A stretch of DNA of 64,000 nucleotides from Nocardiopsis sp. NRRL B-16309. Lineage in GTDB: Bacteria > Actinomycetota > Actinomycetes > Streptosporangiales > Streptosporangiaceae. Below, one piece after another: positions 1 through 9,744 of the stretch. The position numbers and the translations under genes are program-made. Under the pieces are notes generated by a model. It was not told the DNA's origin and ran no database searches. It was given only the letters and a program-made list of their open reading frames with translations. The DNA is taken from assembly GCF_001279585.1 (NCBI RefSeq), contig NZ_LGEC01000092.1, positions 186,001 to 250,000 on the forward strand, given 5' to 3'. How positions within the stretch are numbered: the stretch's first letter is position 1; the number at the start of each line of letters is the position of its first letter.

Positions 1-624
1 CGGGTCGACGCTCGCCACCATCATCGAGTCGGTGCGCACGCCGTAGCGGTTGTCCGCCGAGTCCGAGCCGATCAGCAGGACGTTGACCCGCTCGTTCCCG
101 TTCCAGGGGTCGGCGTCGTCGTGCGGTGGCAGGTCCGCGCGCTCGGGTCCGCCGAAGACGTCGGAGATCGTCGTGTAGGCCGTGTAGCCGCCGTGCAGCG
201 CCAGCGCCGAGGGCACCGCCACCGTCAGGCACAGCACCAGGACGACGGCGCCGCCGACCACGCGCCGGCCGAGCGTCGACCCCTCGGGCCGGGTGATCGC
301 CCACGAGTGCACGATGACGGCCATCCACAGCACCGTCACCGCGAACACCGCGGCCATCGCGCCCAGCAGCCAGCGGCTCTGGACGGCCATGCCGGCCACC
401 ACGGTCAGCGTGTCGCCGTCACGGCCCCAGAGGCTGACCGCCCACACCGCCAGCGCGACGAGGCCGAGGAGGTAGGTCCCCAGGATCACCCATCCGGCCA
501 GGCGCCGCCGCATGCGCAGGTGGGCGACCCCCGGGAGCGGGACCGAGGCGGCGGTCCACAACAGGGCCCGCCCCGTGCTCGGACGCGGGGGCGCCCCGTC
601 CCGTTGCTCGTCCTCCGCTGTCAC
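1..624 (-). CDS. LytR-CpsA-Psr (LCP) family protein, 5' part only
   Basis: The gene runs off the left edge; 208 N-terminal residues are visible. Three hydrophobic segments (about residues 43-66, 85-106 and 122-143) precede an extracellular start of the LCP catalytic domain, where NVLLIGSDSADNRYGVRTDS (about 181-200) matches the conserved block with a short beta strand, GSDS and R-x-D-S-M. LCP enzymes transfer undecaprenyl-linked glycopolymers to peptidoglycan at the outer membrane face. I chose the GTG at 624 because GGAGAGGA lies about 8 bases upstream; an in-frame GTG at 645 has no good ribosome binding site. Three membrane segments rather than one is a known actinobacterial layout. The catalytic arginines further on are outside the window. 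Confidence 0.8.
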   Translation of the reverse strand, partial: MTAEDEQRDGAPPRPSTGRALLWTAASVPLPGVAHLRMRRRLAGWVILGTYLLGLVALAVWAVSLWGRDGDTLTVVAGMAVQSRWLLGAMAAVFAVTVLWMAVIVHSWAITRPEGSTLGRRVVGGAVVLVLCLTVAVPSALALHGGYTAYTTISDVFGGPERADLPPHDDADPWNGNERVNVLLIGSDSADNRYGVRTDSMMVASVDP

Positions 625-822
625 CGACGTGTCCTCTCCACTCACGGGGCGCGTGTGCGATCCCCGCCGACATCTCACTGCTTCGCCACCGCGCGGCGGC
701 CGGGCACGATCGAACGCTACCCCTGTCCTGATCACGCACCGAGCGTGCGTTCCGGTTCCCGGTCCGGTGAGCGTGCGGCCCCAGATCATCAGTGTGGCGG
801 TTTGTCGCGGTTCTACGTACGG

Positions 823-843
823 ACGTCCCCGTCATAGGGACGT
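823..843. promoter_or_regulatory. inverted repeat in the LCP/Lrp divergent region
   Basis: ACGTCCC and GGGACGT are perfect 7-base arms around a 7-base centre. It lies in the 393-base gap between the divergent LCP and Lrp genes, and could be an operator for the Lrp-type regulator. The rest of 625-1017 shows no gene that I can support. Confidence 0.3.
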
Positions 844-1017
844 TCTATACAAGTCTGTTATGTGCTCTGTAGGTACCGGATGGGGGATTGGGCGACCTGT
901 TCGCCCCGCTCAAAGGGGTGAATCAACCGATTTCTTTCGCGATCAGTAGTGAACCGGCGCGACAGCTGCGATGATCTGGCCGCAGGAGGGGGCGCTGTCC
1001 GGGGGAAGGGCGGCGTC

Positions 1018-1947
1018 ATGGGAACGAAAGGCACCATAGTGCTGGATGCGGTTGACGCGGCGCTGATGCGCGCGTTGCAGGGGGATGGCAGAGCGACGTT
1101 CCAGGCCCTGGCGGACGGGGTCGGGCTGTCACGGACGGCGGTGCGTGCCAGAGTGCGCCAGCTCGTGCAGTCGGGGGCGATCCGGATCGTCGGTGTGCTG
1201 CACGCCGGCGTGGTCGGCATGGAGGTCCTCGGTCACGTGTCGTTCCGCGTCGCGGGCCCGGTGGGTCCGCTGATGGAGGAGCTGGGGGAGCGCGAGGCCG
1301 TGACCTTCGCCGCGCAGTCGGCGGGGCGGTTCCCGGCCGTCGCGCAGGTGCGGGTGGCCGACGACGCCGCCCTCACCAAGGAGCTCGCCGACCTCAGATC
1401 GCTGCCGGGCGTGGAGGGCGCGGAGGTCTTCCGCGCCACGTCGGTGTTCAAGGACGCCCACAGCAGTGTGCGGGAGCTGCGCGACATCGAGCTGGACGCG
1501 TTGGACTGGCGTCTGGTGCGCCGACTACTCAAGGACGGCCGGTCCTCGTACGCGGACCTGGCGCGCCAGGTCGGCCTGTCGCAGGCCGCGGCGCGCTCGC
1601 GCGTGGTGCGCCTGCTGAACGCGGGCGTCGTGCACGTCACGGCGCTGGTGGAGCCCTCGGCGGTGGGTGCCAACGAGCAGCTGGGGTTCGGGCTGAGGTG
1701 TCGGGGCGACGCCGGTGCGCTGGGCGCCGCTCTGGCCAATCTGACCAGGGTCTCCTTCCTGGCCAGCGGTTTCGGGCGCTATGACGTCGTCGGCACGCTG
1801 ACCGCGCCGGATCGCCACCGGCTGGTGGAGGCTCTGGAATCGGTCCGCTCGACCCCCGGTGTCTCCTACGTGGAGACCTGGGACCACCTGTCGGTGCGCA
1901 AGGAGCGCAGGGGCGGCGAGCGGCCGATGGGGTGGCCGCCGGGGTGA
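1018..1947 (+). CDS. Lrp/AsnC family regulator with two AsnC-type units
   Basis: A 309-residue protein, twice the usual Lrp length, made of two tandem units. Unit one begins with a winged helix-turn-helix at about residues 10-55 (LADGVGLSRTAVRARV); unit two repeats this at about 158-205 (LARQVGLSQAAARSRV). Each HTH is followed by an alpha/beta ligand-binding-like half. Such double-AsnC regulators are common in actinomycetes and usually respond to small metabolites. The ATG at 1018 is preceded by GGGGGAAGG at a suitable distance; a longer reading from GTG 949 has no ribosome binding site. The next gene on the same strand encodes an RraA-like protein about 200 bases downstream and is a possible target, but that link is inference. 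Confidence 0.8.
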   Translation: MGTKGTIVLDAVDAALMRALQGDGRATFQALADGVGLSRTAVRARVRQLVQSGAIRIVGVLHAGVVGMEVLGHVSFRVAGPVGPLMEELGEREAVTFAAQSAGRFPAVAQVRVADDAALTKELADLRSLPGVEGAEVFRATSVFKDAHSSVRELRDIELDALDWRLVRRLLKDGRSSYADLARQVGLSQAAARSRVVRLLNAGVVHVTALVEPSAVGANEQLGFGLRCRGDAGALGAALANLTRVSFLASGFGRYDVVGTLTAPDRHRLVEALESVRSTPGVSYVETWDHLSVRKERRGGERPMGWPPG

Positions 1948-2145
1948 CGGGCGGGGCGACCGTCCGTGCGCGCCCGGTGGCCTCCGGTGAGGAATCGCGG
2001 ATGCCCGGGCCTTGTCTGTAACCACCGGTAGCATTTTTACGTGTTTCCGCGACGTATGCCTTGCGTCACGCTTAAGTTACCCGTGAGTATAGAGGAGGTC
2101 GGTGCGAGTCGGCCGCACCAGGCGCGGGTGTAGTGGGAGGCAGAC

Positions 2146-2931
2146 GTGGCGCTTGCTAAGACGTTGACGGCGGTGGGAACGGCGGGGCTCGCCCGGTGCG
2201 GCGGCCGCCCCTTCGGCACGCACCTGTTCTCGGTCTGGCCGGGGGCGGCGCTGGCCGCGACCGCGTTCCCGGTCCGCTGTACACCGGGCGACAACCTCGC
2301 CCTGCACGTGGCGGTGGCCCAGGCGCCCCCCGGGTCGGCCCTGGTCGTGGACGTGGCCGGTGACTCCGAGTACGGCTACGTCGACGAGGTCCTCGCCGTC
2401 GCCGCGCGGACCCGGGGCGTGGCGGGGATCGTCCTGGACGGGTGCGTGCGCGACATCGCCGCCATCGCCCGCTGCCAGCTGCCCGTCTTCAGCGCCGGTG
2501 TGGCCGTGCGCGAGGCCGGACACGACGCGGGTGGAGCGGTCGGCCAGCAGATCAGCATGACGGCCAACGGGCCCGCGCCGCTGCCGGTGCGTCGGGGCGA
2601 CTGGATCGTCGCCGACGACGACGGTGTGGTCTGCCTGCCGCGGGGCCAGGTCAGCACCATCATCACCGAGGCGATGAGCAGCCTCACCCGCGAGCGCGCA
2701 CTCGTCGACGCAGTGGCGGCGGGGGAGAGCACGCTGGACCTGCTGGGCCTGGACCCCTCGCGGGTCGCGGGCTGGGAGGGGTCGACCGAGGAGCGCCCGC
2801 GGCCGGGACTCGGCCGGATGCACCGCCTGGGGCGCCGTGACCCCGCCGCACGCGTGGTCGAGGGCCTGACGGCGCTCCGCGCGCGCGGCGGGCACCTGCC
2901 CGCCCTCGGCGACGCCTACGGGACCGACTGA
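2146..2931 (+). CDS. RraA-family protein, putative HMG/oxaloacetate aldolase-like enzyme
   Basis: A 261-residue member of the RraA/demethylmenaquinone-methyltransferase-like fold. The core motif GVAGIVLDGCVRD (about residues 88-100) holds the Arg and Asp that bind substrate and divalent metal in 4-hydroxy-4-methyl-2-oxoglutarate aldolases. A later segment with GDWIVADDDGVVCLP (about 153-167) is also typical. Bacterial relatives cleave HMG or decarboxylate oxaloacetate; others only bind RNase E, which is less likely here. The GTG start has GGGAGG five bases upstream. A 60-residue C-terminal tail beyond the fold is unusual. No pathway neighbour identifies the substrate. Confidence 0.7.
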   Translation: MALAKTLTAVGTAGLARCGGRPFGTHLFSVWPGAALAATAFPVRCTPGDNLALHVAVAQAPPGSALVVDVAGDSEYGYVDEVLAVAARTRGVAGIVLDGCVRDIAAIARCQLPVFSAGVAVREAGHDAGGAVGQQISMTANGPAPLPVRRGDWIVADDDGVVCLPRGQVSTIITEAMSSLTRERALVDAVAAGESTLDLLGLDPSRVAGWEGSTEERPRPGLGRMHRLGRRDPAARVVEGLTALRARGGHLPALGDAYGTD

Positions 2932-3033
2932 GGGCCGCGGGCGGTCGGGGCCCGGTTCCTGAGGGGACGTGGGCCCCGACCGGCGGGCGCGGCCCGGAGG
3001 GGAGCGGGTGCGGCTCGGGCCGTGGCGAGTCGC

Positions 3034-3735
3034 TCAGTCCTCGGTGAGGGAGAGCAGCTCGTCGATGTAGCAGGTGGCCTCACGGGCCGCCGCGGCGGCG
3101 TCGGCGGCGCGGATCGCCTCCGTCAGGCCCGAGTGGTCGATGCCCTCGGTCGCCGAGGACGGCCGGTCGGCGGCCTCCGCGCTCTGCCCGTAGGCGGTGT
3201 GCGCGATGCTCGCGTAGACCACCTGGGCGATGTCGTCGTACAGGTCGATGAGCAGGGTGTTGTGCGTGGCGTTGACGACCGCCCGGTGGAAGGTGAAGTC
3301 GGCCTCCACGAACGCGCCCATGTCGCGCTCGCGCCAGGCCTCCTCGCGCAGGCCCATCGCACGGTCGATCCCCGCCATGTCCTCGTCGCTGTGGCGCAGA
3401 GCCGCCAGTCGCGCGGCCTCCACCTCCAGCGCGCGCCGCACCTCCAGGTTCTCCCGCAGGCGCGAGCGCTCCAGACGGCGGCGCAGGGCGCCGCCGAGCT
3501 CGCTGGAGGCGCGCACGAAGGTCCCCGCGCCCTGCCGGATCTCCAGCAGCCCGGCGTGGGCGAGGGCGCGGACGGCCTCGCGGACGGTGTTACGGCCCAC
3601 CTCGAGCTGGTCGGACAGCTCCGACTCGGTGGGGATGCGGTCGCCGACGCCCCATTCACCCGAGTCGATCTGGGCTCGTAACTGACTGATGACCTGGTCG
3701 ACGAGACCGGTCCGGCGTGTCGAGGCGAGGGGCAC
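3034..3735 (-). CDS. GntR family regulator, FadR/FCD subfamily
   Basis: A 233-residue regulator. The N-terminal winged helix (about 10-75) contains the classic block RIPTESELSDQLEVGRNTVR, and GLLEIRQGAGTFV closes the wing. The C-terminal helical FCD domain (about 95-225) carries FTFHRAVVNATHN, whose His is one of the usual metal ligands. The GTG start has AGGAGG upstream. It is divergent from the MFS transporter at 3902 across a 166-base gap, so it probably represses that gene and itself, releasing when it binds a small organic acid. The inducer is unknown. Confidence 0.85.
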   Translation of the reverse strand: MPLASTRRTGLVDQVISQLRAQIDSGEWGVGDRIPTESELSDQLEVGRNTVREAVRALAHAGLLEIRQGAGTFVRASSELGGALRRRLERSRLRENLEVRRALEVEAARLAALRHSDEDMAGIDRAMGLREEAWRERDMGAFVEADFTFHRAVVNATHNTLLIDLYDDIAQVVYASIAHTAYGQSAEAADRPSSATEGIDHSGLTEAIRAADAAAAAREATCYIDELLSLTED

Positions 3736-3901
3736 GCGTAACCTCCTAGGGGCGGGTCGCCGGATGACAGGGCCAGCGCACGGGTACGGATCGGTTAGGC
3801 CGGAGCTTAGACCAGTTGCGGGCTCGAAATGACGGCGAACGGCAATGCGTTATCCTCATGAAGTACATCGGGTCATCCTATGAATATGTGAGCCGCCTCC
3901 C

Positions 3902-5197
3902 ATGAGCGTCACCTCCGCAGCGAACACCGGCGAACAGAGCGGTTCCCCGTACGGGGGGACCGCTTCGTCCCGTCCCCGGCGCGGTGTGCTCCTGCTGGTG
4001 GCGGTGGGCATCGCCCTGGCCGCCCTCAACCTGCGGACCGCCATCACCAGTGTAGGCCCGGTCCTCGGGGAGGTCACGGACGGTCTGGGCATGACCGCCG
4101 TCGGTGCCGGAGTGCTCACGACGCTGCCCGTGCTGTGCTTCGCCCTCTTCGGCGGGCTCACCCCCGCCCTGGGCCGGCGCCTGGGCGAGCACCACCTCCT
4201 GGTGTACGCCCTCGGCGCGCTCTTCGTCGGGCTCGTCGCCCGCGCGTTCGCCCCCTACCCCTGGCTCTTCCTTGTCCTGAGCGTCGTGGCACTCTCCGGT
4301 GGAGCGATCGGTAATGTCATCCTCCCCGCGTTGGTCAAGGAGCACTTCCCCGACCGCGTGGGCCTGATGACGACCGTCTACACCACGGCCCTGGCGGCGG
4401 GGACCGCCATCGCGGCCGCGGCGACGGTGCCCGTGGAACAGGCGACGGGCGAGTGGCGCGTCGCGCTGGGCTCCTACGCCCTCTTCGCGCTCGTGGCGGC
4501 CCTGCCCTGGCTCCTGGCACTGCGCGCCGAACCGCGCCGCGGCGGCAGCGGGCGCCACCTGCTCCTGCGCCAGGTGCTGGGCACCGGCATCGGCCGGCAG
4601 GCCGTGTTCTACTTCGGCACCCAGTCCTCCATCGCCTACATCATGTTCGGCTGGTACGCGCAGATGCTGCGGGACCAGGGGATGGACGCGCAGTCCGCGG
4701 GACTGGCCCTGTCCTACCTCACACTGCTGGGCGTGTCGGTGTCGCTGGTCCTGCCCACCCTGGCGACCCGGATGCGCAACACGAGCCCGATCGTGGTCAT
4801 GTTCGCGGCGGCCTACCTGACCGGCTTCGCCGGGATGTGGTTCGCGCCCCTGTCGGGTGTGTGGGTGTGGACGACGCTTGTCGGCGTGGGCATGGGCAGC
4901 TTCGTCTTCGCCCTGACCGTCTTCGCCCTGCGCACCCGCACGGGCCCGGGGACCGCCGCCATGTCGGCCACCAGCCAGAGCCTGGGCTACCTCATGGGCG
5001 GCGCGGGCCCCTTCCTCTTCGGGCTGCTGCACGAGCTCAGCGGCGGCTGGCACGCGCCCCTGGCCCTGCTGGTGGCCCTGACGGCGGTCAACCTCGTCTT
5101 CGGGCTCCTGCTGTCGCGCCCCCGCTACCTGGAGGACGCGATCGCCGCCCGGGAGGCCACGCGGGTCACACGGGAAGCCAGTCGAGCCGGCCGATGA
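3902..5197 (+). CDS. MFS transporter, CynX/NimT (YycB-like) family
   Basis: A 431-residue membrane protein with about 12 hydrophobic segments. The first helix contains ALAALNLRTAITSVGPVL, a signature of the CynX/NimT branch of the major facilitator superfamily (cyanate, 2-nitroimidazole and related exporters or importers). A mostly soluble 35-residue N-terminus precedes helix 1. Divergence from a GntR regulator suggests substrate-induced expression. The last 32 bases overlap the convergent CPBP gene. The substrate cannot be told from sequence. Confidence 0.8.
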   Translation: MSVTSAANTGEQSGSPYGGTASSRPRRGVLLLVAVGIALAALNLRTAITSVGPVLGEVTDGLGMTAVGAGVLTTLPVLCFALFGGLTPALGRRLGEHHLLVYALGALFVGLVARAFAPYPWLFLVLSVVALSGGAIGNVILPALVKEHFPDRVGLMTTVYTTALAAGTAIAAAATVPVEQATGEWRVALGSYALFALVAALPWLLALRAEPRRGGSGRHLLLRQVLGTGIGRQAVFYFGTQSSIAYIMFGWYAQMLRDQGMDAQSAGLALSYLTLLGVSVSLVLPTLATRMRNTSPIVVMFAAAYLTGFAGMWFAPLSGVWVWTTLVGVGMGSFVFALTVFALRTRTGPGTAAMSATSQSLGYLMGGAGPFLFGLLHELSGGWHAPLALLVALTAVNLVFGLLLSRPRYLEDAIAAREATRVTREASRAGR

Positions 5198-5981
5198 GGT
5201 ACACCGACCCCACGAAGGCCACGACGTCGATGAGGGTGTGCGCCACCACCAGCGGCATCACCCGGCCGTAACGCAGGTAGAACCAGCCGAACACCAGCCC
5301 CATCACCAGGTTGCCGAAGAACATCCCCACGCCCTGGTAGAGGTGGTAGAAGGCCCGCAGCACGGAGCTCACCAGCACCGACTTCCACGGCGACCAGCCC
5401 AGCTGTCCGAACCGGTGCAGCAGGTAGCCCACCACGATGACCTCCTCCAGGAGGCCGTTCTTGGCGGCCTGGAGCACCAGCACGAGGGAGTCCCACCAGT
5501 TGCCGTCCAGGGTGCTGGGCGCGATCGTGCGGGTCAGCCCGAGCTGCCAGGACACGACGTAGACGACCAGGCCGCCCAGGCCGATCAGGGCCGCCAGCGC
5601 GGCGCCGCCGCCCAGGTCCAGGCCGGGACGGCGCACGTCGAAGCCGATCGTGCGCGCCGAGTCGCCGGTCCGGTGCAGCAGGTACAGCACGAGCGCCACC
5701 GGTGCCAGCGCGAAGACGACCGCGTAGAGCTGGTAGGACAGGTCCAGCCACGGCCGTTCGACGGCGCGCGGGTTCACCAGGCTCGCGGTCTGTTCGGCGA
5801 GGCTCTCGGTGGCGGTCAGGGCGCCGACGAAGGAGATGGTCGACGACACCGCCGCGGCGCCCAGGGACAGGGCCAGGACGCACAGGATCTCCCAGCGCAG
5901 CACACTCGGGGTGAGGTGCGGGGCCAGGTCGGAGTCGGCGGCGCCGGTCGCGTGCGCCTCGTGGTGGGTCTTGTCGCTCAC
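5166..5981 (-). CDS. CPBP family intramembrane metalloprotease homologue
   Basis: A 271-residue protein with about eight hydrophobic segments. The three Abi/CPBP motifs are present: EEVIVVGYL (motif 1, the Glu-Glu pair but with Gly-Tyr where many members have Arg), RAFYHLYQG (motif 2) and HTLIDV (motif 3, His and Asp). Members are homologous to CAAX prenyl protease Rce1 and act inside the membrane; many in actinomycetes have no known substrate. Its 3' end overlaps the convergent MFS gene by 32 bases. The first 30 residues are soluble and His-rich. Confidence 0.8.
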   Translation of the reverse strand: MSDKTHHEAHATGAADSDLAPHLTPSVLRWEILCVLALSLGAAAVSSTISFVGALTATESLAEQTASLVNPRAVERPWLDLSYQLYAVVFALAPVALVLYLLHRTGDSARTIGFDVRRPGLDLGGGAALAALIGLGGLVVYVVSWQLGLTRTIAPSTLDGNWWDSLVLVLQAAKNGLLEEVIVVGYLLHRFGQLGWSPWKSVLVSSVLRAFYHLYQGVGMFFGNLVMGLVFGWFYLRYGRVMPLVVAHTLIDVVAFVGSVYLIGRLDWLPV

Positions 5982-6079
5982 GCGTCGAATCTACGTGCTG
6001 CCCGGGCGGGAGTGCGACGGCCCCCGACCAGGAATGAGGCGGTGAACGCGCCGAGGCCGCCGCGAGCGTCCGCCGCGCG

Positions 6080-6295
6080 CTAGTAGCCGCCCGGCGCGTC
6101 GTCCTCGTCGTCCTCTTCCTCGCCCTCGGCGTCCTCCTCGCCCTCGCCCTCGTCCTCCTGCTCCACGGCGGGGTCGTCGTCGCCGGTGTCCTCACAGGCC
6201 GCGGTGCCGAAGACGGCGAGGGCGGCGATCGCGCCGCCGACGAGGAGGCGGCGGGCGGTGACGAGGGACTCCCTGGTGAGGTCGTCGAGCTGCAT
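6080..6295 (-). CDS. small acidic lipoprotein-like protein
   Basis: 71 residues. An N-terminal segment with Arg residues is followed by the hydrophobic stretch LLVGGAIAALAVFGTAAC, a weak lipobox ending in TAAC, then an almost wholly acidic tail of Glu and Asp. I start at the ATG at 6295, which has GGAG just upstream, rather than at the longer upstream reading. The likely fate is a lipid-anchored surface peptide; the acidic tail could bind cations. The lipobox is imperfect (Thr at -3), so secretion is probable but lipidation is uncertain. No family is recognised. Confidence 0.5.
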   Translation of the reverse strand: MQLDDLTRESLVTARRLLVGGAIAALAVFGTAACEDTGDDDPAVEQEDEGEGEEDAEGEEEDDEDDAPGGY

Positions 6296-6467
6296 CGGGG
6301 CTCCATCCGGTCGGACGCGGGTTCGTACGGTCGAACTACGTACCCGCCACCCTAGGAAGGGTTCCTCCGGCGCGGCCGGGGACGCGCCGCGGAGCCACGG
6401 ATCCGCGGGCGCGGGCGCGGGTCCTGGCCCCGGCCCGCCGACGCGTGGCTCCCCGGACATGGGACAA

Positions 6468-6513
6468 GCCGCCGGCCATGCGCGTGTGACACGGACCGCG
6501 CATGGCCGACGGC
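6468..6513 (-). terminator. long hairpin downstream of aceA
   Basis: 17-base arms (6468-6484 and 6497-6513), one mismatch, 12-base loop. It is the second of two strong hairpins after aceA and probably a back-up terminator, although no clear U tract follows. Confidence 0.5.
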
Positions 6514-6521
6514 TAGGGGGT

Positions 6522-6572
6522 GACGGTCGTCCCGCCCCGCCCCAGCCACGAAAGCGGGGTGGGACGACCGTC
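6522..6572 (-). terminator. aceA terminator hairpin
   Basis: 19-base arms (6522-6540 and 6554-6572) pair with one G-U, around a 13-base loop, starting 18 bases past the aceA stop codon. The strength of the stem marks it as a terminator, in the actinomycete style without a long U run. Confidence 0.75.
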
Positions 6573-6590
6573 GGGGAACGAAGACCAGTG

Positions 6591-7889
<1,299 letters not shown>

Positions 7890-8001
7890 GTTCGTTCCCG
7901 CCTTACGTGTAGTCCCCAAGGTGTTCTCACCGGTCGAGGGAGGCCGAACCAGAGCCAGGGGGTGAGCCCTGGGCGGTATGTTCCCCGCCGGTAACTATGA
8001 T

Positions 8002-8054
8002 TCTTGGGCAAGATCCAAGACTTTTCCACCCGAAATCGTGTGAAGATCTTGGAT
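8002..8054. promoter_or_regulatory. candidate operator region between aceA and ramB-like gene
   Basis: ATCCAAGA (8013-8020) recurs inverted as TCTTGGAT (8047-8054), and TCTTGG at 8002-8007 makes a further inverted pair with the first copy. The stretch is AT-rich against its surroundings and lies just upstream of the regulator's ATG at 8075. It is a candidate binding region for autoregulation or aceA control; it does not match the corynebacterial RamB box I recall. Confidence 0.45.
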
Positions 8055-8074
8055 TCTTTCCGTACTATGAACGC

Positions 8075-9550
8075 ATGGCGTACTTTGGTGCTGAAGAAAT
8101 ACCGTCTTTGACGGGTGACCTAGATCTCGTTACCTTCGGGCAGCGGCTCCGTCATCTGCGCCGTGCGCGCGGTCTGACCCTCTCTGACCTGGGGGAACGC
8201 GTGGGGCGGGCACCCTCGCAGCTGTCCCTGCTGGAGAACGGCAAACGTGAACCGAAGCTCTCCCTGCTCACGTCCCTTGCCTCCGCCCTCGGCGTCTCGG
8301 TCGAGGAACTTCTCTCGAAGCAGCCCCCGAGCCGGCGCGCCCAGCTGGAGATCACCGTCGAGGAGGCCCAGCGCGACCCCCTCTACCAGGCGCTGAACCT
8401 GCCGCACCTGAAGGTCGGCAAGCGGGTCCCCAACGACGTGCTCGAACACATCGTGGGCCTGTACGACGAACTCAAGCGGCGCCACGCCAAGCCGACGGCC
8501 ACCCCGGAGGAGGCCCGGCGGGCCAACGCCGACCTGCGCCGCCAGATGCGCGAGCGCGGCAACTACTTCGAGAACATCGAGAAGGCCGCGGCCGAGACCC
8601 TCGCCGCCGTCAACTACACCGCGGGGGCGCTGTCGCAGGGGCAGATCCTCGCGATCGCCACCCACCACGGTTTCGCGCTGAAGTACGTGCAGGACCTGCC
8701 CCGCTCCGTGCGCTCGCTGACCGACCACATCAACCGGCGCATCTACCTCAAGCGCGAGACGACCCTGGGCATGCACAGCCCCCGCACGATCCTGCTGCAG
8801 ACCCTGGGCCACGTCATCCTCGGGCACGGCCAGCCCCGCGACTTCGGCGACTTCCTGCGCCAGCGGGTGGAGGCCAACTACTTCGCGGCGGCCGTCCTCA
8901 TCCCCGAGTCCACCGCCGTCACCTACCTCCAGGAGGCCAAGCAGGCCCGCGACCTGTCCGTGGAGGACCTGCGCGACGTCTACTCCGTCTCCTACGAGAT
9001 GGCCGCCCACCGGTTCACGAACCTGGCCCACCGCCACCTGGACCTGGTCTGCCACTTCATCCGCAACGACGAGACCGGCATCATCTACAAGGCCTACGAG
9101 AACGACGGGCTGGTCTTCCCGACCGACGACACCGGCGCCATCGAGGGCCAGCGCATGTGCCGCCAGTGGTCGGGCCGCCAGGTGTTCGCCTCCCCGGACC
9201 GCTACTCGATCTACTACCAGTACACGGACAAGCCCAACGGCACGCACTGGTGCGTGGCGCACGTGGACCCCAGCCGCGAGCGCAACTTCGCCATCACCCT
9301 GGGCGTGCCCTACAAGGAGTCCCGCTGGTTCCGCGGCCGGGAGACGACCAACCGGACCAAGTCCAACTGCCCCAACGGCGAGTGCTGCGTGCGGCCGCCC
9401 GCCGATCTGGCCGCCCGCTGGGAGGGCAACGTGTGGCCGTCCGCGCGAGCCCACTCCCACGTGCTGTCGGCCCTGCCCTCGGGCACGTTCCCCGGCGTGG
9501 ACGAGCACGATGTGTACACCTTCCTGGAGAACCACAGCCGCGAGCCCTGA
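8075..9550 (+). CDS. ramB: RamB-like short-chain fatty acyl regulator (ScfR family)
   Basis: 491 residues. An XRE-type helix-turn-helix at about residues 20-75 (LSDLGERVGRAPSQLSLLENG) is followed by an IrrE/ImmA-like domain and a C-terminal domain with the cysteine block CPNGECC (about 429-435) seen in acetate-metabolism regulators. In Corynebacterium and Mycobacterium, RamB controls aceA and aceB; divergence from aceA supports the same role. The metalloprotease motif is degenerate: QTLGHVILGH replaces the canonical HExxH, so proteolysis is unlikely and the domain probably senses a ligand. I prefer ATG 8075 because operator-like repeats lie before it; an in-frame ATG at 7997 would add 26 residues. 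Confidence 0.85.
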   Translation: MAYFGAEEIPSLTGDLDLVTFGQRLRHLRRARGLTLSDLGERVGRAPSQLSLLENGKREPKLSLLTSLASALGVSVEELLSKQPPSRRAQLEITVEEAQRDPLYQALNLPHLKVGKRVPNDVLEHIVGLYDELKRRHAKPTATPEEARRANADLRRQMRERGNYFENIEKAAAETLAAVNYTAGALSQGQILAIATHHGFALKYVQDLPRSVRSLTDHINRRIYLKRETTLGMHSPRTILLQTLGHVILGHGQPRDFGDFLRQRVEANYFAAAVLIPESTAVTYLQEAKQARDLSVEDLRDVYSVSYEMAAHRFTNLAHRHLDLVCHFIRNDETGIIYKAYENDGLVFPTDDTGAIEGQRMCRQWSGRQVFASPDRYSIYYQYTDKPNGTHWCVAHVDPSRERNFAITLGVPYKESRWFRGRETTNRTKSNCPNGECCVRPPADLAARWEGNVWPSARAHSHVLSALPSGTFPGVDEHDVYTFLENHSREP

Positions 9551-9598
9551 GCGGCGCTGGACCGGCGCCAGGGCGGCGGCGGGACGCGGGAGGAGAGG

Positions 9599-9629
9599 GA
9601 CGGGCCGGAGCCGAGGGCTCCGGCCCGTC
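9599..9629 (+). terminator. terminator after the ramB-like gene
   Basis: A perfect 14-base stem, GACGGGCCGGAGCC with its complement, around a GAG loop, 49 bases past the stop codon. The downstream bases are not U-rich. Confidence 0.75.
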
Positions 9630-9744
9630 GCTGTGTGCGCCCCGGGTTGCGCGCGGTAGGCGATATCCCGGTCCTGACCTCGTAAATCTCTGATCAACGG
9701 GCTTTCGGGGCCAGGGCCCGGTCCGGGACCATCACCCGTGTGGG

